Positions 44,571 through 54,552 of a DNA stretch of 64,000 nucleotides are shown in pieces. The notes under the pieces are model-generated. The model had not been told where the DNA came from. It searched no databases and saw only the letters and a list, made by a program, of their open reading frames with translations. Each line of letters starts with the position of its first letter. Position 1 is the stretch's first letter. Position numbers and translations under genes: made by a program. The DNA is from Sideroxydans sp. (lineage in GTDB: Bacteria > Pseudomonadota > Gammaproteobacteria > Burkholderiales > Gallionellaceae): the NCBI GenBank assembly GCA_027310725.1, contig DAIDAG010000057.1, positions 1-64,000 of the forward strand. Direction: 5' to 3'.

Positions 44571-46943
44571 ATGGATAAGCAGAACGAAGATTTCCTGAAA
44601 AGATTGCTTGCGACCTTCCGGATCGAGGCGGGTGAACATCTCCAGGCGATGTCGGCGGGATTGATCGAACTGGAAAATAGCCCTGCCGAAGTCAGGTATG
44701 CGGAAATCGTCGAAACCGTGTTTCGCGAGGCGCACAGTCTGAAGGGCGCAGCACGGGCGGTGAATCTCAAGGAGATCGAGTCGGTCTGCCAGTCCATGGA
44801 GAGCGTGTTCGCGGCACTGAAAGGCAACCGGCTCGCCGTTTCCCCGCCGCTGTTTGACCTGATGCAGGAAGCGATTGCCGACTTGAGCACGCTCCTTTCC
44901 GCAGAAGGTGCGGCGATGGCCGTTGCAGGAAAGTCTGCGATTGCAACATTGATCCAGCGGTTCGACGACGTATTACAGGGGCGGTATGCCAAAACCGTTA
45001 CACCCCATCCTACTGTAGCTCAATCTACAGCAGTTCAGCTGATGCCATCGGAGCAACAGACTCCAATCGTACTCCCTCAGGATGTGCAATCTGAAGCAAC
45101 TGCAGCAGTTGCCACGCATGCGCCCTTCACGGCTCCCAGCATTGCATCCGGGACGGTCAGGGTTTCCACGCAGAAACTTGATGCAGTGATGCGGCAGGTG
45201 GAGGAGTTGTTAGTGCCGCGGCTGGCCTCGGTGCAGCGGGCCAAGGAGTTGCGCGAGGTTGCTGTCTCCTTCGCAACCTGGAAAAAACAGCGGGCGCGAA
45301 TGCGGCCCGTGCTGCGGCAGATCGAGCGATATGTCGAAAAAGGAAGCGGGCGCAATGGCGCCGCGAGAGAACTGCCGGAACTCTCGGCAAAAGAATTGCC
45401 GAAGCTGCTGGAGTATCTGGAGTCAGAGCAACTGTTCATGAAAACGATTGAGGCGCGGCTGCTCCGATTAAGCAAGTTTGCCGCGCACGACCGGCGCACC
45501 CTGGCAGGCATGAGCGATAGTCTTCTGCATGACGTGAAGGAAATGCAATTGCTGCCATTTTCTTCGCTGCTCGAAATATTTCCGCGTTTCACCCGTGAAC
45601 TTGCCCGCGAGCAAGGCAAACAGGTGGAACTGGTGATACGGGGCGGCGAAATTGAAATCGACCGGCGAACTCTGGAAGAAATGAAAGATCCGCTGATGCA
45701 CCTGTTGCGGAATTCTGTGGATCACGGCATCGAGCAGCCGGTAATGCGACAAAGCAAGGGCAAGTCTGATTGCGGAAATATAACAATCGCCATTGCGCAA
45801 AAAGACGGAGGAAAAATCGAGATACTGGTTGCCGACGACGGGGTAGGTATAAACGCAGCAAAGGTGAAAGCATCGGCGCTCAAGCTTAATGTGGTTTCTG
45901 TGGAGGCGGCGGAAAAGCTGAACGAGCAAGAGGCGCAGGCACTCGTTTTTCAGTCGGGTATTTCCACCAGTCAAATCATTACGGATATTTCAGGACGCGG
46001 CCTCGGACTCGCCATCGTGCGGGAAAAAGTCGAACGGCTGGGTGGAGTCGTCGCGCTTGAATCGCCTCGTGGGGGTGGGACATCTTTTATTGTCACGCTG
46101 CCGCTGATGCTGGCCACCTTTCGCGGCGTGCTGGTTCGCATCGGTGACCATTGTTTCGTCATTCCTGCGTTGAGCGTCGAGCGAGTGACGCGAGTGGCCC
46201 AACAGGACATCAAGACTGTGGAAAATCGCGCAACTATTTCGTACGAGGGGCAAGCCGTTGCGCTGGTCAGTCTGGGCGACGCACTGGAACTTCCGTTTCA
46301 AAGCTCAACTACTAACGCCTCAGCGCAGGTCACGGTGGTTGTCCTCGGAACGGGCCGCCAGCGTGTTGCGTTCCAGGTGGAAGAAGTTCTCGGAGAGCAG
46401 GAAGTGCTGGTCAAGGCGCTGGGCCGACAGCTCACACGCGTGCGCAATATCGCCGGAGCAAGTGTATTGGGAACCGGTCAAGTGGTAGCGGTACTCAATG
46501 TAACCGATTTGCTGAAATCTGCGGTGAACCGTGCCGCGGTACCATCACCTGTTGCCGCTGAAACACAGGGTTTAGCGAAAAAACAGTCAATTCTAGTGGT
46601 GGAGGACTCGATCACATCAAGGGCACTTCTCAAGAACATCCTGGAATCGGCGGGTTACCGTGTCACTACTGCGGTGGATGGGGTGGATGCCTACACTACA
46701 CTCAAGACCGAACCGTTTGATCTGATCGTGTCAGACGTGGAAATGCCGCGCATGGACGGCTTTGATCTCACGGCTAAGGTGCGGATAGACAAACAGTTCG
46801 CCGAGCTACCGGTGATACTTGTGACGGCGCTGGAATCGCGCGAGCACCGCGAGCGCGGCATCGACGTCGGCGCCAACGCATATATTGTAAAGAGCAGTTT
46901 TGATCAGAGCAACCTGCTGGAAGTTATCCAGCGGCTGATCTAG
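44571..46943 (+). CDS. cheA: CheA-type histidine kinase with receiver domain (WspE-like)
   Basis: A 790-residue hybrid kinase. P1/HPt domain (about 1-130) with phospho-His55 in EAHSLKGAARAVN; a linker; dimerisation and HATPase domains (about 215-510) with HLLRNSVDHGIE, VADDGVGIN and GRGLGLAIV; CheW-like domain (about 515-650); receiver (about 665-790) with acceptor Asp in IVSDVEMPRMDG and the Lys of YIVKSSF. Start ATG at 44571; the frame is open from 44502 but its 23 extra residues would look like a spurious signal peptide. There are 183 bp between receptor stop and this start. Confidence 0.94.
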   Translation: MDKQNEDFLKRLLATFRIEAGEHLQAMSAGLIELENSPAEVRYAEIVETVFREAHSLKGAARAVNLKEIESVCQSMESVFAALKGNRLAVSPPLFDLMQEAIADLSTLLSAEGAAMAVAGKSAIATLIQRFDDVLQGRYAKTVTPHPTVAQSTAVQLMPSEQQTPIVLPQDVQSEATAAVATHAPFTAPSIASGTVRVSTQKLDAVMRQVEELLVPRLASVQRAKELREVAVSFATWKKQRARMRPVLRQIERYVEKGSGRNGAARELPELSAKELPKLLEYLESEQLFMKTIEARLLRLSKFAAHDRRTLAGMSDSLLHDVKEMQLLPFSSLLEIFPRFTRELAREQGKQVELVIRGGEIEIDRRTLEEMKDPLMHLLRNSVDHGIEQPVMRQSKGKSDCGNITIAIAQKDGGKIEILVADDGVGINAAKVKASALKLNVVSVEAAEKLNEQEAQALVFQSGISTSQIITDISGRGLGLAIVREKVERLGGVVALESPRGGGTSFIVTLPLMLATFRGVLVRIGDHCFVIPALSVERVTRVAQQDIKTVENRATISYEGQAVALVSLGDALELPFQSSTTNASAQVTVVVLGTGRQRVAFQVEEVLGEQEVLVKALGRQLTRVRNIAGASVLGTGQVVAVLNVTDLLKSAVNRAAVPSPVAAETQGLAKKQSILVVEDSITSRALLKNILESAGYRVTTAVDGVDAYTTLKTEPFDLIVSDVEMPRMDGFDLTAKVRIDKQFAELPVILVTALESREHRERGIDVGANAYIVKSSFDQSNLLEVIQRLI

Positions 46944-46962
46944 CAAGAGTCAGAGGATGAGC

Positions 46963-48012
46963 ATGATCAAAGTCTTGGTGGTCGAAGACTCACCCGTGGT
47001 GCGAGAGTTTCTGATTCATATTCTTAACGCCGATCCAGATATCCGGGTGGTCGGTAGCGCGAGCAATGGCGAGGAAGCAATTGAAGCAGTGATGCACCAT
47101 CGGCCGGATGTGATCACGATGGACATCCATATGCCGAAAATGGACGGGATAGAAGCAACGCGTCACATCATGGAAACGTCGCCGACCCCCATCGTGATTG
47201 TGAGCGGCAGCACCGATCCGCACGAAAACACCAAAACGTTTCGTGCCATGGAAGCGGGGGCCTTGGCCGTACTAATACGTCCGACGGGTATCGGCCACCC
47301 GGATCATGAAGCCACCGTGAGGGAACTTGTGCAAACGGTGAAACTGATGTCGGAAGTGAAAGTGGTGCGACGCTGGGCGCAAATACGACGTGAGCCGGCC
47401 TTTCCATCGCTCCCAAAGGCGTTGGTGGATAAATCGGTAAAGGTCAAAGTGATTGCAATGGGAGCATCGACTGGTGGGCCACCGGTATTGCAGACAATCC
47501 TGGCGATGCTACCCAGGGGGTTTCCCTTGCCAGTATTGATCGTCCAGCACATAGCCTCAGGCTTTGTCACCTCCTTCGTTGAATGGTTGGCACAGTCATC
47601 CACCTTGCCGGTGCATGTTGCGGTGCAGGGCGAGTACATTGCTCCTGGGCATGTCTATGTAGCGCCGGATGAATTTCAGATGAAGGTGGAATACGGTGGA
47701 AAAATCGTCCTCACCAAGGATGAGCCGAAAAACGGGCTGCGCCCCTCAGTCTCTTATCTGTTCCATTCGCTTGCTGCAGTGTATGGCGGTGAAACTGCTG
47801 CTGTGCTGCTCACCGGCATGGGACGCGATGGCGCAGAAGAATTGCGGTTGTTGAAGGGAAAAGGGGCGGTTACTATTGCCCAGGACAAGGACAGTTCCGT
47901 CGTACACGGCATGCCGGGCGAGGCAATCAAACTCGATGCCGCGACATATATTCTGGCACCGGACAAAATTGCCGCAGTGCTGATTGGTTTGGCAACCGAA
48001 AAAAAGCGATAA
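46963..48012 (+). CDS. cheB: CheB-type methylesterase (WspF-like)
   Basis: A 349-residue protein. Receiver (1-125) with acceptor Asp54 in [12 protein letters not shown]; a linker; methylesterase domain (about 160-345) with the catalytic Ser in GASTGGPP, His in VQHIASGF and Asp in [12 protein letters not shown]. It demethylates the receptor and lowers kinase output. The ATG at 46963 has AGAGG 6 bp upstream and is preferred to the ATG at 46957. Confidence 0.94.
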   Translation: MIKVLVVEDSPVVREFLIHILNADPDIRVVGSASNGEEAIEAVMHHRPDVITMDIHMPKMDGIEATRHIMETSPTPIVIVSGSTDPHENTKTFRAMEAGALAVLIRPTGIGHPDHEATVRELVQTVKLMSEVKVVRRWAQIRREPAFPSLPKALVDKSVKVKVIAMGASTGGPPVLQTILAMLPRGFPLPVLIVQHIASGFVTSFVEWLAQSSTLPVHVAVQGEYIAPGHVYVAPDEFQMKVEYGGKIVLTKDEPKNGLRPSVSYLFHSLAAVYGGETAAVLLTGMGRDGAEELRLLKGKGAVTIAQDKDSSVVHGMPGEAIKLDAATYILAPDKIAAVLIGLATEKKR

Positions 48013-48024
48013 GGAGAGCTGGTG

Positions 48025-51000
48025 ATGAAATCTCAGATGAGCAACAACGGCCTCGACATACTCATCGCGGAAGACAGCCGTACCCAAGCCGAACAACTCA
48101 GTTACCTGCTCGAACAGCATGGTTACCGGGTGACAGTCGCGGCCAATGGCAAACAGGCCTTACTCGCGGCTCAGGCGCAAAAGCCCACTCTGATCATCAG
48201 CGATATCGTGATGCCTGAAATGGATGGTTATGAACTGTGCAAGGCGGTCAAGTCCGACGAAAAATTGAAGGATACTCCAGTCATCCTGGTCACCACGCTT
48301 TCCGATTCGCATGACGTGATTCGCGGATTGGAGTGCGGTGCGGACAATTTCATCCGCAAACCCTATGACGAGCGCTATCTGCTGTCGCGCATCAACTACT
48401 TGCTGATGAACCTTGATATGCGCAAGGATCAAAGGATGCGCGTGGGTGTGGAAATCAATCTCGGCGGCCGGAAATACTTTATCAACTCGGAGCGGCAACA
48501 AATCCTGGATTTGTTGATTTCAACTTATGAAGAAGCTGTTCATATCAATAATGAGCTCAAGCTGCGTGAAGCGGAACTGAAGCATTCCAACCAGGTGCTG
48601 AATGGGTTTGGCAACATCGTAGCGGGTCTCAATCATGCGCTTACCGAACGTGAGGTGGCGGAAGCAGCGCTGGAGCGTGCTCTGGAAATGCCTGGAATCC
48701 AGGCTGGCTGGATCGCGATGCGAGAGGGCGAGTCCGGTTTTCGAATCACCGCTATGCGCAACCTCCCGCCGGCGCTGATGGTCTCCGGTGCGCTAGACGG
48801 CGTTTGCACGTGCCGTAATCAACTGCTATCCGGCCTTCTCAACTCGGAATGCAAAATCTTCGAATGCGAACGGTTCGCTAAGGCCAATGGTGACATGCAT
48901 GGGCTGCGTTATCACGCCGGCGTTCCATTGTGGACTGGCGACAGGACCATGGGAATCATGAACCTGGTCGGAGCGGCGCAGGGTATGTTCGACGAATCGG
49001 AACTGAAGATGTTGTCCGTCGTCGGCAACCAAGTGGCAGTGGCGCTGGAGCGCGCTAGGTTGCACGAACATCTTGAGCAGTTGGTCGAGGAGCGGACTTC
49101 AGCGTTGACTGCGGAAATCATTGAGCGCAAACGCATTCAAGAAGAGCAGGCGAGACTGGTGGCGATTCTGGAGGCAACGCCTGATTTCGTTGGCACCGCT
49201 ACGGCGGACGGTCATCCGCTGTACATCAATCGAGCGGGTCGCAGGATGCGCGGACTTTCGGAAAGCAGCGACAGATTGCCGGATCACGTCCAGGAAAACC
49301 ATCCTGAATGGGTGGAAAAGCTGATGCAGGAAGAAGGCATTCCGCAAGCACTCATTCATGGATCCTGGAGCGGGGAAACGGCAATCCTCGGGCAAAATGG
49401 CCACGAGATACCCATCCTTCAAGTGATCATCGCGCACAAGGGAGCAGACGGATCGCTGGCATATTTTTCCACTATCGGACATGACATCACTAATCGCAAG
49501 GTAAATGAAGCCAGGATCGCGCGCCTCAACCGGATTTACAGCGTGCTTAGTGGTATTAACACCACCATCGTGCGCGTCCGCGAGGAGGAGGAACTATTCA
49601 GCGAAGCCTGCCGCATTGCGGTCGAGCATGGCGGATTTATTTTTGCGTGGATAGGCAAATTTGATACAGACAGCACGCAGGTGACGCCGGTCGCCCAAGC
49701 AGGCCGCGACGACGGTTACTTGGCAAAAATCAATCTGACCTCACGCAAGGAAACTGACGGGAATTGTCCGCTGGTTTCCCAAGCGCTGGTTGATGCGAAG
49801 CCAGTGATCTGCAATGACATCGATGGCGACGAGCGAATGGCAGCCTTGCGTAGCGAGGCGTTGAGCCGAGGCTATCGTTCAGTGGTAGTGCTGCCACTCA
49901 TTCTGGAGAGCAAGCCGGTCGGCGTGTTCGTGCTCTATGCGCCGGAACCTGGTGTGTTCGATGAGGAAGAGATGCGGCTGCTCAACGAGATCGCGGGTGA
50001 TATTTCATTCGCCATAGATAACCTCAAAAAGGAGGCGAAGCTTAATTATCTCGCCTACTACGATGTGATTACCGGCCTTCCGAACCGTTCGCTGTTTTAC
50101 GATCGTCTGGGCCAGCACCTGCATGATGCGCAAAGCGGTGAAACGATTGCGGTTCTGGCGATCGATCTGGAACGGTTCAGGGTCGTCAACGAGACATTTG
50201 GTCGACACGCTGGCGATATGCTGCTGAAGCAGATGGCTGAACGTCTGATAACTACGGGGATCGGGGTAGATCATCTTGCACGCATCAGTGCAGATTGCTT
50301 CGCCATGGTTCTATCCAATATCAGGGAGGAGGCAGACGTAGTTCGCTTCCTTGAAAATCAGGTCGCTGCAGTTCTGAGCAAGCCGTTCAAGCTGGAAGGA
50401 CAAGAACTGCGCATATCGGTCAGAGCGGGTATCGCCATTTTCCCTGACGACGGGAAAGATGCCGATACCTTGTTCCGCAACGCCGAAGCAGCTTTGAAAA
50501 AAACCAAGCTTTCAAGCGACAAATATTTGTTCTATACCCCCGAGCTCAATGCACGGGTCGCCGAGAAGCTGACACTTGAAAACAAACTGCGACGGGCGCT
50601 GGAGCGGGAGCAATTGATACTACATTATCAGCCTAAAGTCGATCTCAAAAGCAATCAGATAGTGGGGTTGGAGGCGCTGATGCGCTGGAACGATCCAGAA
50701 ACTGGACTGGTCCCGCCATCGAAATTCATTCCACTTCTCGAAGAAACGGGAATGATCATTGAGGCAGGTGCTTGGGCTCTGACTCAGGCGATGAAGGATT
50801 CCCGTGCATGGCAAGCCAAAGGTTTGACCTCACCTCGCATTGCCGTCAATGTCTCGCAGATTCAGCTTCAAAGGAAGGATTTCGTCAGTACGATTGAGCG
50901 AGTCGTTGGCAGCTTAGAAGGGCAATCCGGTGGTTTGGAGATTGAAATTACGGAGAGCCTGATCATGCGTGACATCGAGATCAATATCCAGAAACTTCAT

Positions 51001-51342
51001 GCAATTCGGAAGATGGGAGTGGAGGTCGCGATTGACGATTTCGGTACAGGGTATTCATCGCTCAGCTATATTGCCAAGTTGCCAATCAATTCATTAAAAA
51101 TTGACTGCTCATTCATTACCAACATGACTGACAATGCGAATGATCTGAGCATTGTCTCTGCCATAATCTCCCTTGCACACTCGCTGAATTTGCGGGTAGT
51201 CGCAGAAGGTGTGGAAACTAATGAACAAGCGAAACTATTACGGCTGCTTAAATGCGACGAGATTCAGGGATTCCTGTTTAGTCCAGGGGTGCCTGCAGTG
51301 AAAATTGAGGAATTCTTGCGCAACAAAAAGACACTTGAATAA
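48025..51342 (+). CDS. REC-GAF-PAS-GAF-GGDEF(degenerate)-EAL response protein
   Basis: A 1105-residue output protein. Receiver (about 8-130, acceptor Asp in IISDIVMPEMDG); GAF (about 205-345); PAS (about 375-490); GAF (about 510-660); GGDEF-like domain (about 670-830) whose signature reads ISADCF, i.e. lost; EAL domain (about 845-1100) with EALMRW, NVSQIQL, ITESLIM, DDFGTGYSS, LKIDCSF, AEGVET and IQGFLF intact. So the likely output is c-di-GMP hydrolysis, controlled by phosphorylation from the upstream CheA. In known Wsp systems the terminal protein WspR is a cyclase. SD AAGGAG precedes the ATG at 48025. Confidence 0.93.
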   Translation: MKSQMSNNGLDILIAEDSRTQAEQLSYLLEQHGYRVTVAANGKQALLAAQAQKPTLIISDIVMPEMDGYELCKAVKSDEKLKDTPVILVTTLSDSHDVIRGLECGADNFIRKPYDERYLLSRINYLLMNLDMRKDQRMRVGVEINLGGRKYFINSERQQILDLLISTYEEAVHINNELKLREAELKHSNQVLNGFGNIVAGLNHALTEREVAEAALERALEMPGIQAGWIAMREGESGFRITAMRNLPPALMVSGALDGVCTCRNQLLSGLLNSECKIFECERFAKANGDMHGLRYHAGVPLWTGDRTMGIMNLVGAAQGMFDESELKMLSVVGNQVAVALERARLHEHLEQLVEERTSALTAEIIERKRIQEEQARLVAILEATPDFVGTATADGHPLYINRAGRRMRGLSESSDRLPDHVQENHPEWVEKLMQEEGIPQALIHGSWSGETAILGQNGHEIPILQVIIAHKGADGSLAYFSTIGHDITNRKVNEARIARLNRIYSVLSGINTTIVRVREEEELFSEACRIAVEHGGFIFAWIGKFDTDSTQVTPVAQAGRDDGYLAKINLTSRKETDGNCPLVSQALVDAKPVICNDIDGDERMAALRSEALSRGYRSVVVLPLILESKPVGVFVLYAPEPGVFDEEEMRLLNEIAGDISFAIDNLKKEAKLNYLAYYDVITGLPNRSLFYDRLGQHLHDAQSGETIAVLAIDLERFRVVNETFGRHAGDMLLKQMAERLITTGIGVDHLARISADCFAMVLSNIREEADVVRFLENQVAAVLSKPFKLEGQELRISVRAGIAIFPDDGKDADTLFRNAEAALKKTKLSSDKYLFYTPELNARVAEKLTLENKLRRALEREQLILHYQPKVDLKSNQIVGLEALMRWNDPETGLVPPSKFIPLLEETGMIIEAGAWALTQAMKDSRAWQAKGLTSPRIAVNVSQIQLQRKDFVSTIERVVGSLEGQSGGLEIEITESLIMRDIEINIQKLHAIRKMGVEVAIDDFGTGYSSLSYIAKLPINSLKIDCSFITNMTDNANDLSIVSAIISLAHSLNLRVVAEGVETNEQAKLLRLLKCDEIQGFLFSPGVPAVKIEEFLRNKKTLE

Positions 51343-51545
51343 TCACAGGAGTGTTGTTGACAATTCATTAAGCATTGTACTGCCCTCCCGCACCGATGTT
51401 CTTCAGGGCTCGCTTTAGCTTGTGCCACCAGCGAATGCTGGTCACAGCAAGAATGTGCCGGTACAGGGAGAATAGTCGTGTCTGTACTTTTCACTCATTA
51501 TTGTACGGACGAACCTGTTAGTAATTAATAAAACTGTTAGGCACA

Positions 51546-51884
51546 ATGGAAACCTCGACAGCACAAGCTATCAAATTGGCGATTGTCTCGGCTACAGGAC
51601 TTTCGAAGGACGCGCTTCATATCTATGTTGGCCTTACTGCGCTGCTTACTGCGGCAGCCATCTTGCGAAAACCCTTGCGGTCAACTATTCCGTGGATTAT
51701 GGTTCTCGCACTTGCAGTTGCAGGTGAGATGGTTGACGCGCGTGATGATATTGCGACCTTAGGCTACTGGCGCTGGGGAGCAAGCCTGCATGACGTAGTC
51801 AATACCATTTTCTGGCCCTCAGTGCTATTGACTCTCGCGCGGTGCGGAATTTTTTTCGGGACTTCAAATGATTCCAATGTCTAG
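51546..51884 (+). CDS. Small membrane protein of unknown function
   Basis: A 112-residue protein with about three hydrophobic stretches (about 25-45, 48-62 and 88-108) and a motif LGYWRWGASLHDVVNTIFWPS that recurs in uncharacterised proteobacterial membrane proteins. The first half, DALHIYVGLTALLTAAAILR, and the acidic MVDARDDI before the motif are also typical. No clear ribosome site. Function unknown; no close partner. Confidence 0.6.
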   Translation: METSTAQAIKLAIVSATGLSKDALHIYVGLTALLTAAAILRKPLRSTIPWIMVLALAVAGEMVDARDDIATLGYWRWGASLHDVVNTIFWPSVLLTLARCGIFFGTSNDSNV

Positions 51885-52157
51885 TATTACGAGCAAGTGA
51901 GATGCGCCGCCGCATGCGGTTCACCCCTTACTTTTATTTTGAAAGGTCCGCTCCCAGAAACTCTCTTTGTTCACCAGAGATTAATTTCTGCCAGTCGCCG
52001 CCGTCTGTATGTACCCCTCCAAATAGTCGTTCGTCATATTGTTCTTTTCTACTTAGTCAGGTAACGTCTAGGACATTGTAATATTGCAGAAAAAGTTTCG
52101 CGTCTGGCAGCTAAGCATCGTAATGGCGCTTCAAACAATTTTGCGGGAGGGCTAACC

Positions 52158-53054
52158 ATGGCACTTGATGAAGTCACACGCGATGAATTACAGAGCATCA
52201 TCGCGCAGCTAAAAGAATCACTCTATAACCATCAGCAATGGCATGGGACATTGATTCGCACGCTTGTATGTAAGCTGCCGGGCGACAAGCACGATACCAA
52301 CGATACAGCCCACATGGAATGCCGCTTCGGTCAATGGTATTACAGCAACGCACCTGAAAAGTTACGCAAACACCCCGGATTTATTGCGCTGGGGGATGAA
52401 CATCAGCGCTTACATCACATGGCTAGGCTGTTGCTGATTGCTGCGGATGCCGGCAATCCCATTGCAACACTTGACTTCGACAACTTTGCAAATGCACTGG
52501 AACGACTAAGGCTTGAAATATTCGCGCTGGAACGGGAGCTGGAAAACTCGTTGTTCAATCACGACTCGCTAACCGGCGCGATTACCCGTTTCGGAATATT
52601 GCCAACATTACGCGAGCAACAGGAACTGGTTAGGCGTCACGCACAGCTTTGCTACATTGCCATGATGGACCTGGACAACTTCAAGGCTGTCAACGATCTC
52701 CACGGTCATGCCGCGGGTGACACCGTGTTGGCTGCATCGGTACGCTACCTGATCAAGCATCTCCGTCCTTACGACAAGGTGTTCCGCTATGGCGGGGAAG
52801 AGTTCCTGCTGTGCATGCCTTATACCGAATTGACCTCCGGCCATGGCCGGGTAAGGGAGCTCAATGAAGGTCTTGCCGCAATGGAAATAGACATCGGCAA
52901 AGAAGAACCCATCCGCATTACTGCATCCTTCGGCTTAGCGCTCCTGGATCCTGATGTCCCAGTTGAAAAGTCCATTGACCGAGCCGATAAGGCTCTATTT
53001 GCAGCAAAATCGGCAGGAAGAAATTGTGTGCTGATATGGGATTCATCAATGTAA
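52158..53054 (+). CDS. dgcZ: Zinc-controlled diguanylate cyclase, DgcZ-like (CZB-GGDEF)
   Basis: A 298-residue cytoplasmic protein. N-terminal chemoreceptor zinc-binding (CZB) domain (about 15-130) with His25, Cys55 (in CRFGQWYY), His82 and His86, spaced as the four zinc ligands of E. coli DgcZ. GGDEF domain (about 135-295) with GGEEF and an I-site RPYD nine residues before it, so product feedback is expected. In DgcZ zinc inhibits the cyclase. Start ATG at 52158 with GGAGG upstream. Confidence 0.92.
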   Translation: MALDEVTRDELQSIIAQLKESLYNHQQWHGTLIRTLVCKLPGDKHDTNDTAHMECRFGQWYYSNAPEKLRKHPGFIALGDEHQRLHHMARLLLIAADAGNPIATLDFDNFANALERLRLEIFALERELENSLFNHDSLTGAITRFGILPTLREQQELVRRHAQLCYIAMMDLDNFKAVNDLHGHAAGDTVLAASVRYLIKHLRPYDKVFRYGGEEFLLCMPYTELTSGHGRVRELNEGLAAMEIDIGKEEPIRITASFGLALLDPDVPVEKSIDRADKALFAAKSAGRNCVLIWDSSM

Positions 53055-53359
53055 AGCGCCCTCTTCCGAGAAACTCGACCGACTGAAATGTATATACTTC
53101 GGACTCATGAAGAAATGGAAATAGAGCGGCAGTTTTGGAGACACCGATGGTGCAAATTGTAGTAAACAGGCCGATCTTGGTAGAACAGTAGATGTTCGCA
53201 GGTAGGTTGAACAAAGGTTGCAAAGCGGCAATATTGAACGTATCCACCAACTTGTACTGATCGTCAAAGCACACCTATGGGAGTCAGCTAGGTTTGTAAA
53301 TTAGGGGAGGGTGCTAGTCAATAATTTGGCATGCCATAGTATGGCTAGCACTTCCTCGA
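53055..53359. other. Gene-free stretch of about 305 bp
   Basis: Nothing supported between the cyclase and the alcohol dehydrogenase. The two genes converge here; no clear terminator hairpin was seen. Confidence 0.5.
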
Positions 53360-54382
53360 TTATTTGCTCACTTCAATCACAACCTTGCCAAAGTGTCCTG
53401 CCTTACTTAGGTGTTCATAGGCTTCGCGTGCCTGCTCGAATGAAAAGACACGATCGACAATCGGATGAATTTCCGCCACACTTAAAAACTGGTTTAAGTC
53501 TTCAAACATGCTACGGCTGCCAACGAAGATCCCGGACAAGCGTTTTGCGCCGCCGATCAACGCGAACGGGCTGAGTTCGCTGCCGAAACCAAAACCGCTG
53601 ACACCTCCGATGACGGCAACCGTACCGCCCATCCTGGTACTTGCAATTGAACGCGTCAGCGTGCCCTGACCACCGACCTCCAGTACGAGATCAACACCTT
53701 GTCCATCAGTTAACCGCAAAACCTCGTCCTGCCATTCGGGCGTGGTCTTGTAGTTGATCGTCGCAGCCGCACCAAGACTGCGTGCGTGCTCCAGCTTTTC
53801 ATCGCTGGATGACGTAATGATGGCGCGCAGACCAGCAGCTTTAGCTAACTGTAGCGCCCAGATCGACACACCGCCGGTGCCCAGCAATAGCACGCTATCC
53901 CCAGCCCTGAGACCACCTTCGACGAACAGCGAATTCCATGCTGTGACCCCGGCGCAAGGTATGGTGGCGGCTTCAACATAAGTGAGATGCGACGGGATTT
54001 CGACGAGGGCATTCTCATGCAAAACCACTTCTTCGGCCAACATGCCGTCCGCGGCGGCCCCGAGCGCGCCTGCCGTGTTTTGTGCTGTAGGTGCACCATA
54101 TATCCAATCGGGGAAAAAAGAAGCTGCCACACGATCACCGATGCGGAAGCGCGTGACTTCTGCCCCCACAGCGATGACCTCACCAGCGCCATCGGAGCAT
54201 GGAATCACAGGTGCATCACCTGTACTGAGATATTTGCCGTCCGCGATCATCAAATCGCGATAATTAAGTGATACGGCGTGCACACGCACATGCACTTCGT
54301 TTGCAGCAGGTGCGGAAATATTGCGTTGAATCTGTGCCAGTCCGGCAATCTGTTGGCCCGCTTTGATTTGGTAAGCTTTCAT
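53360..54382 (-). CDS. Zinc-independent NAD(P)-dependent alcohol dehydrogenase/quinone oxidoreductase
   Basis: A 340-residue medium-chain dehydrogenase/reductase. N-terminal GroES-like part with LNYRDLMIADGKY and PVIPCSDGAGEV; Rossmann part with LLLGTGGVSIWALQLAK and an acceptor YKT at about 215. The zinc ligands of true alcohol dehydrogenases (GHE, Cys cluster) are missing, so it is of the zinc-free type that reduces enones or quinones. Divergent from the LysR gene, which probably controls it. Start ATG at 54382. Confidence 0.92.
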   Translation of the reverse strand: MKAYQIKAGQQIAGLAQIQRNISAPAANEVHVRVHAVSLNYRDLMIADGKYLSTGDAPVIPCSDGAGEVIAVGAEVTRFRIGDRVAASFFPDWIYGAPTAQNTAGALGAAADGMLAEEVVLHENALVEIPSHLTYVEAATIPCAGVTAWNSLFVEGGLRAGDSVLLLGTGGVSIWALQLAKAAGLRAIITSSSDEKLEHARSLGAAATINYKTTPEWQDEVLRLTDGQGVDLVLEVGGQGTLTRSIASTRMGGTVAVIGGVSGFGFGSELSPFALIGGAKRLSGIFVGSRSMFEDLNQFLSVAEIHPIVDRVFSFEQAREAYEHLSKAGHFGKVVIEVSK

Positions 54383-54441
54383 CTACATCTCCTAATCGGT
54401 TAACAAAACATTCGCGTTTGCAGAAGCAGTCGGCAAAGCAA

Positions 54442-54456
54442 TCATCATTGTTGATG
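54442..54456. promoter_or_regulatory. Candidate LysR-type binding site
   Basis: T-N11-A motif (T at 54442, A at 54454) around the palindrome CATCA-TTGT-TGATG (54443-54456), 60 bp before the dehydrogenase start and 97 bp before the LysR gene. This is the usual place for a LysR-regulator site. Confidence 0.5.
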
Positions 54457-54552
54457 TACTCACGTCGACATTGGCTGCTATCATATAGAAGCGGATGAGT
54501 TGTCAGTGGTGGCAATAACTATCCAGTCTGTAGCTACAATGGAACCAATTAA

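Noticed and set aside
43422-44992. Long minus-strand frames opposite the chemoreceptor and kinase genes
   Set aside because: Shadows of GC-rich codons in well-supported genes.
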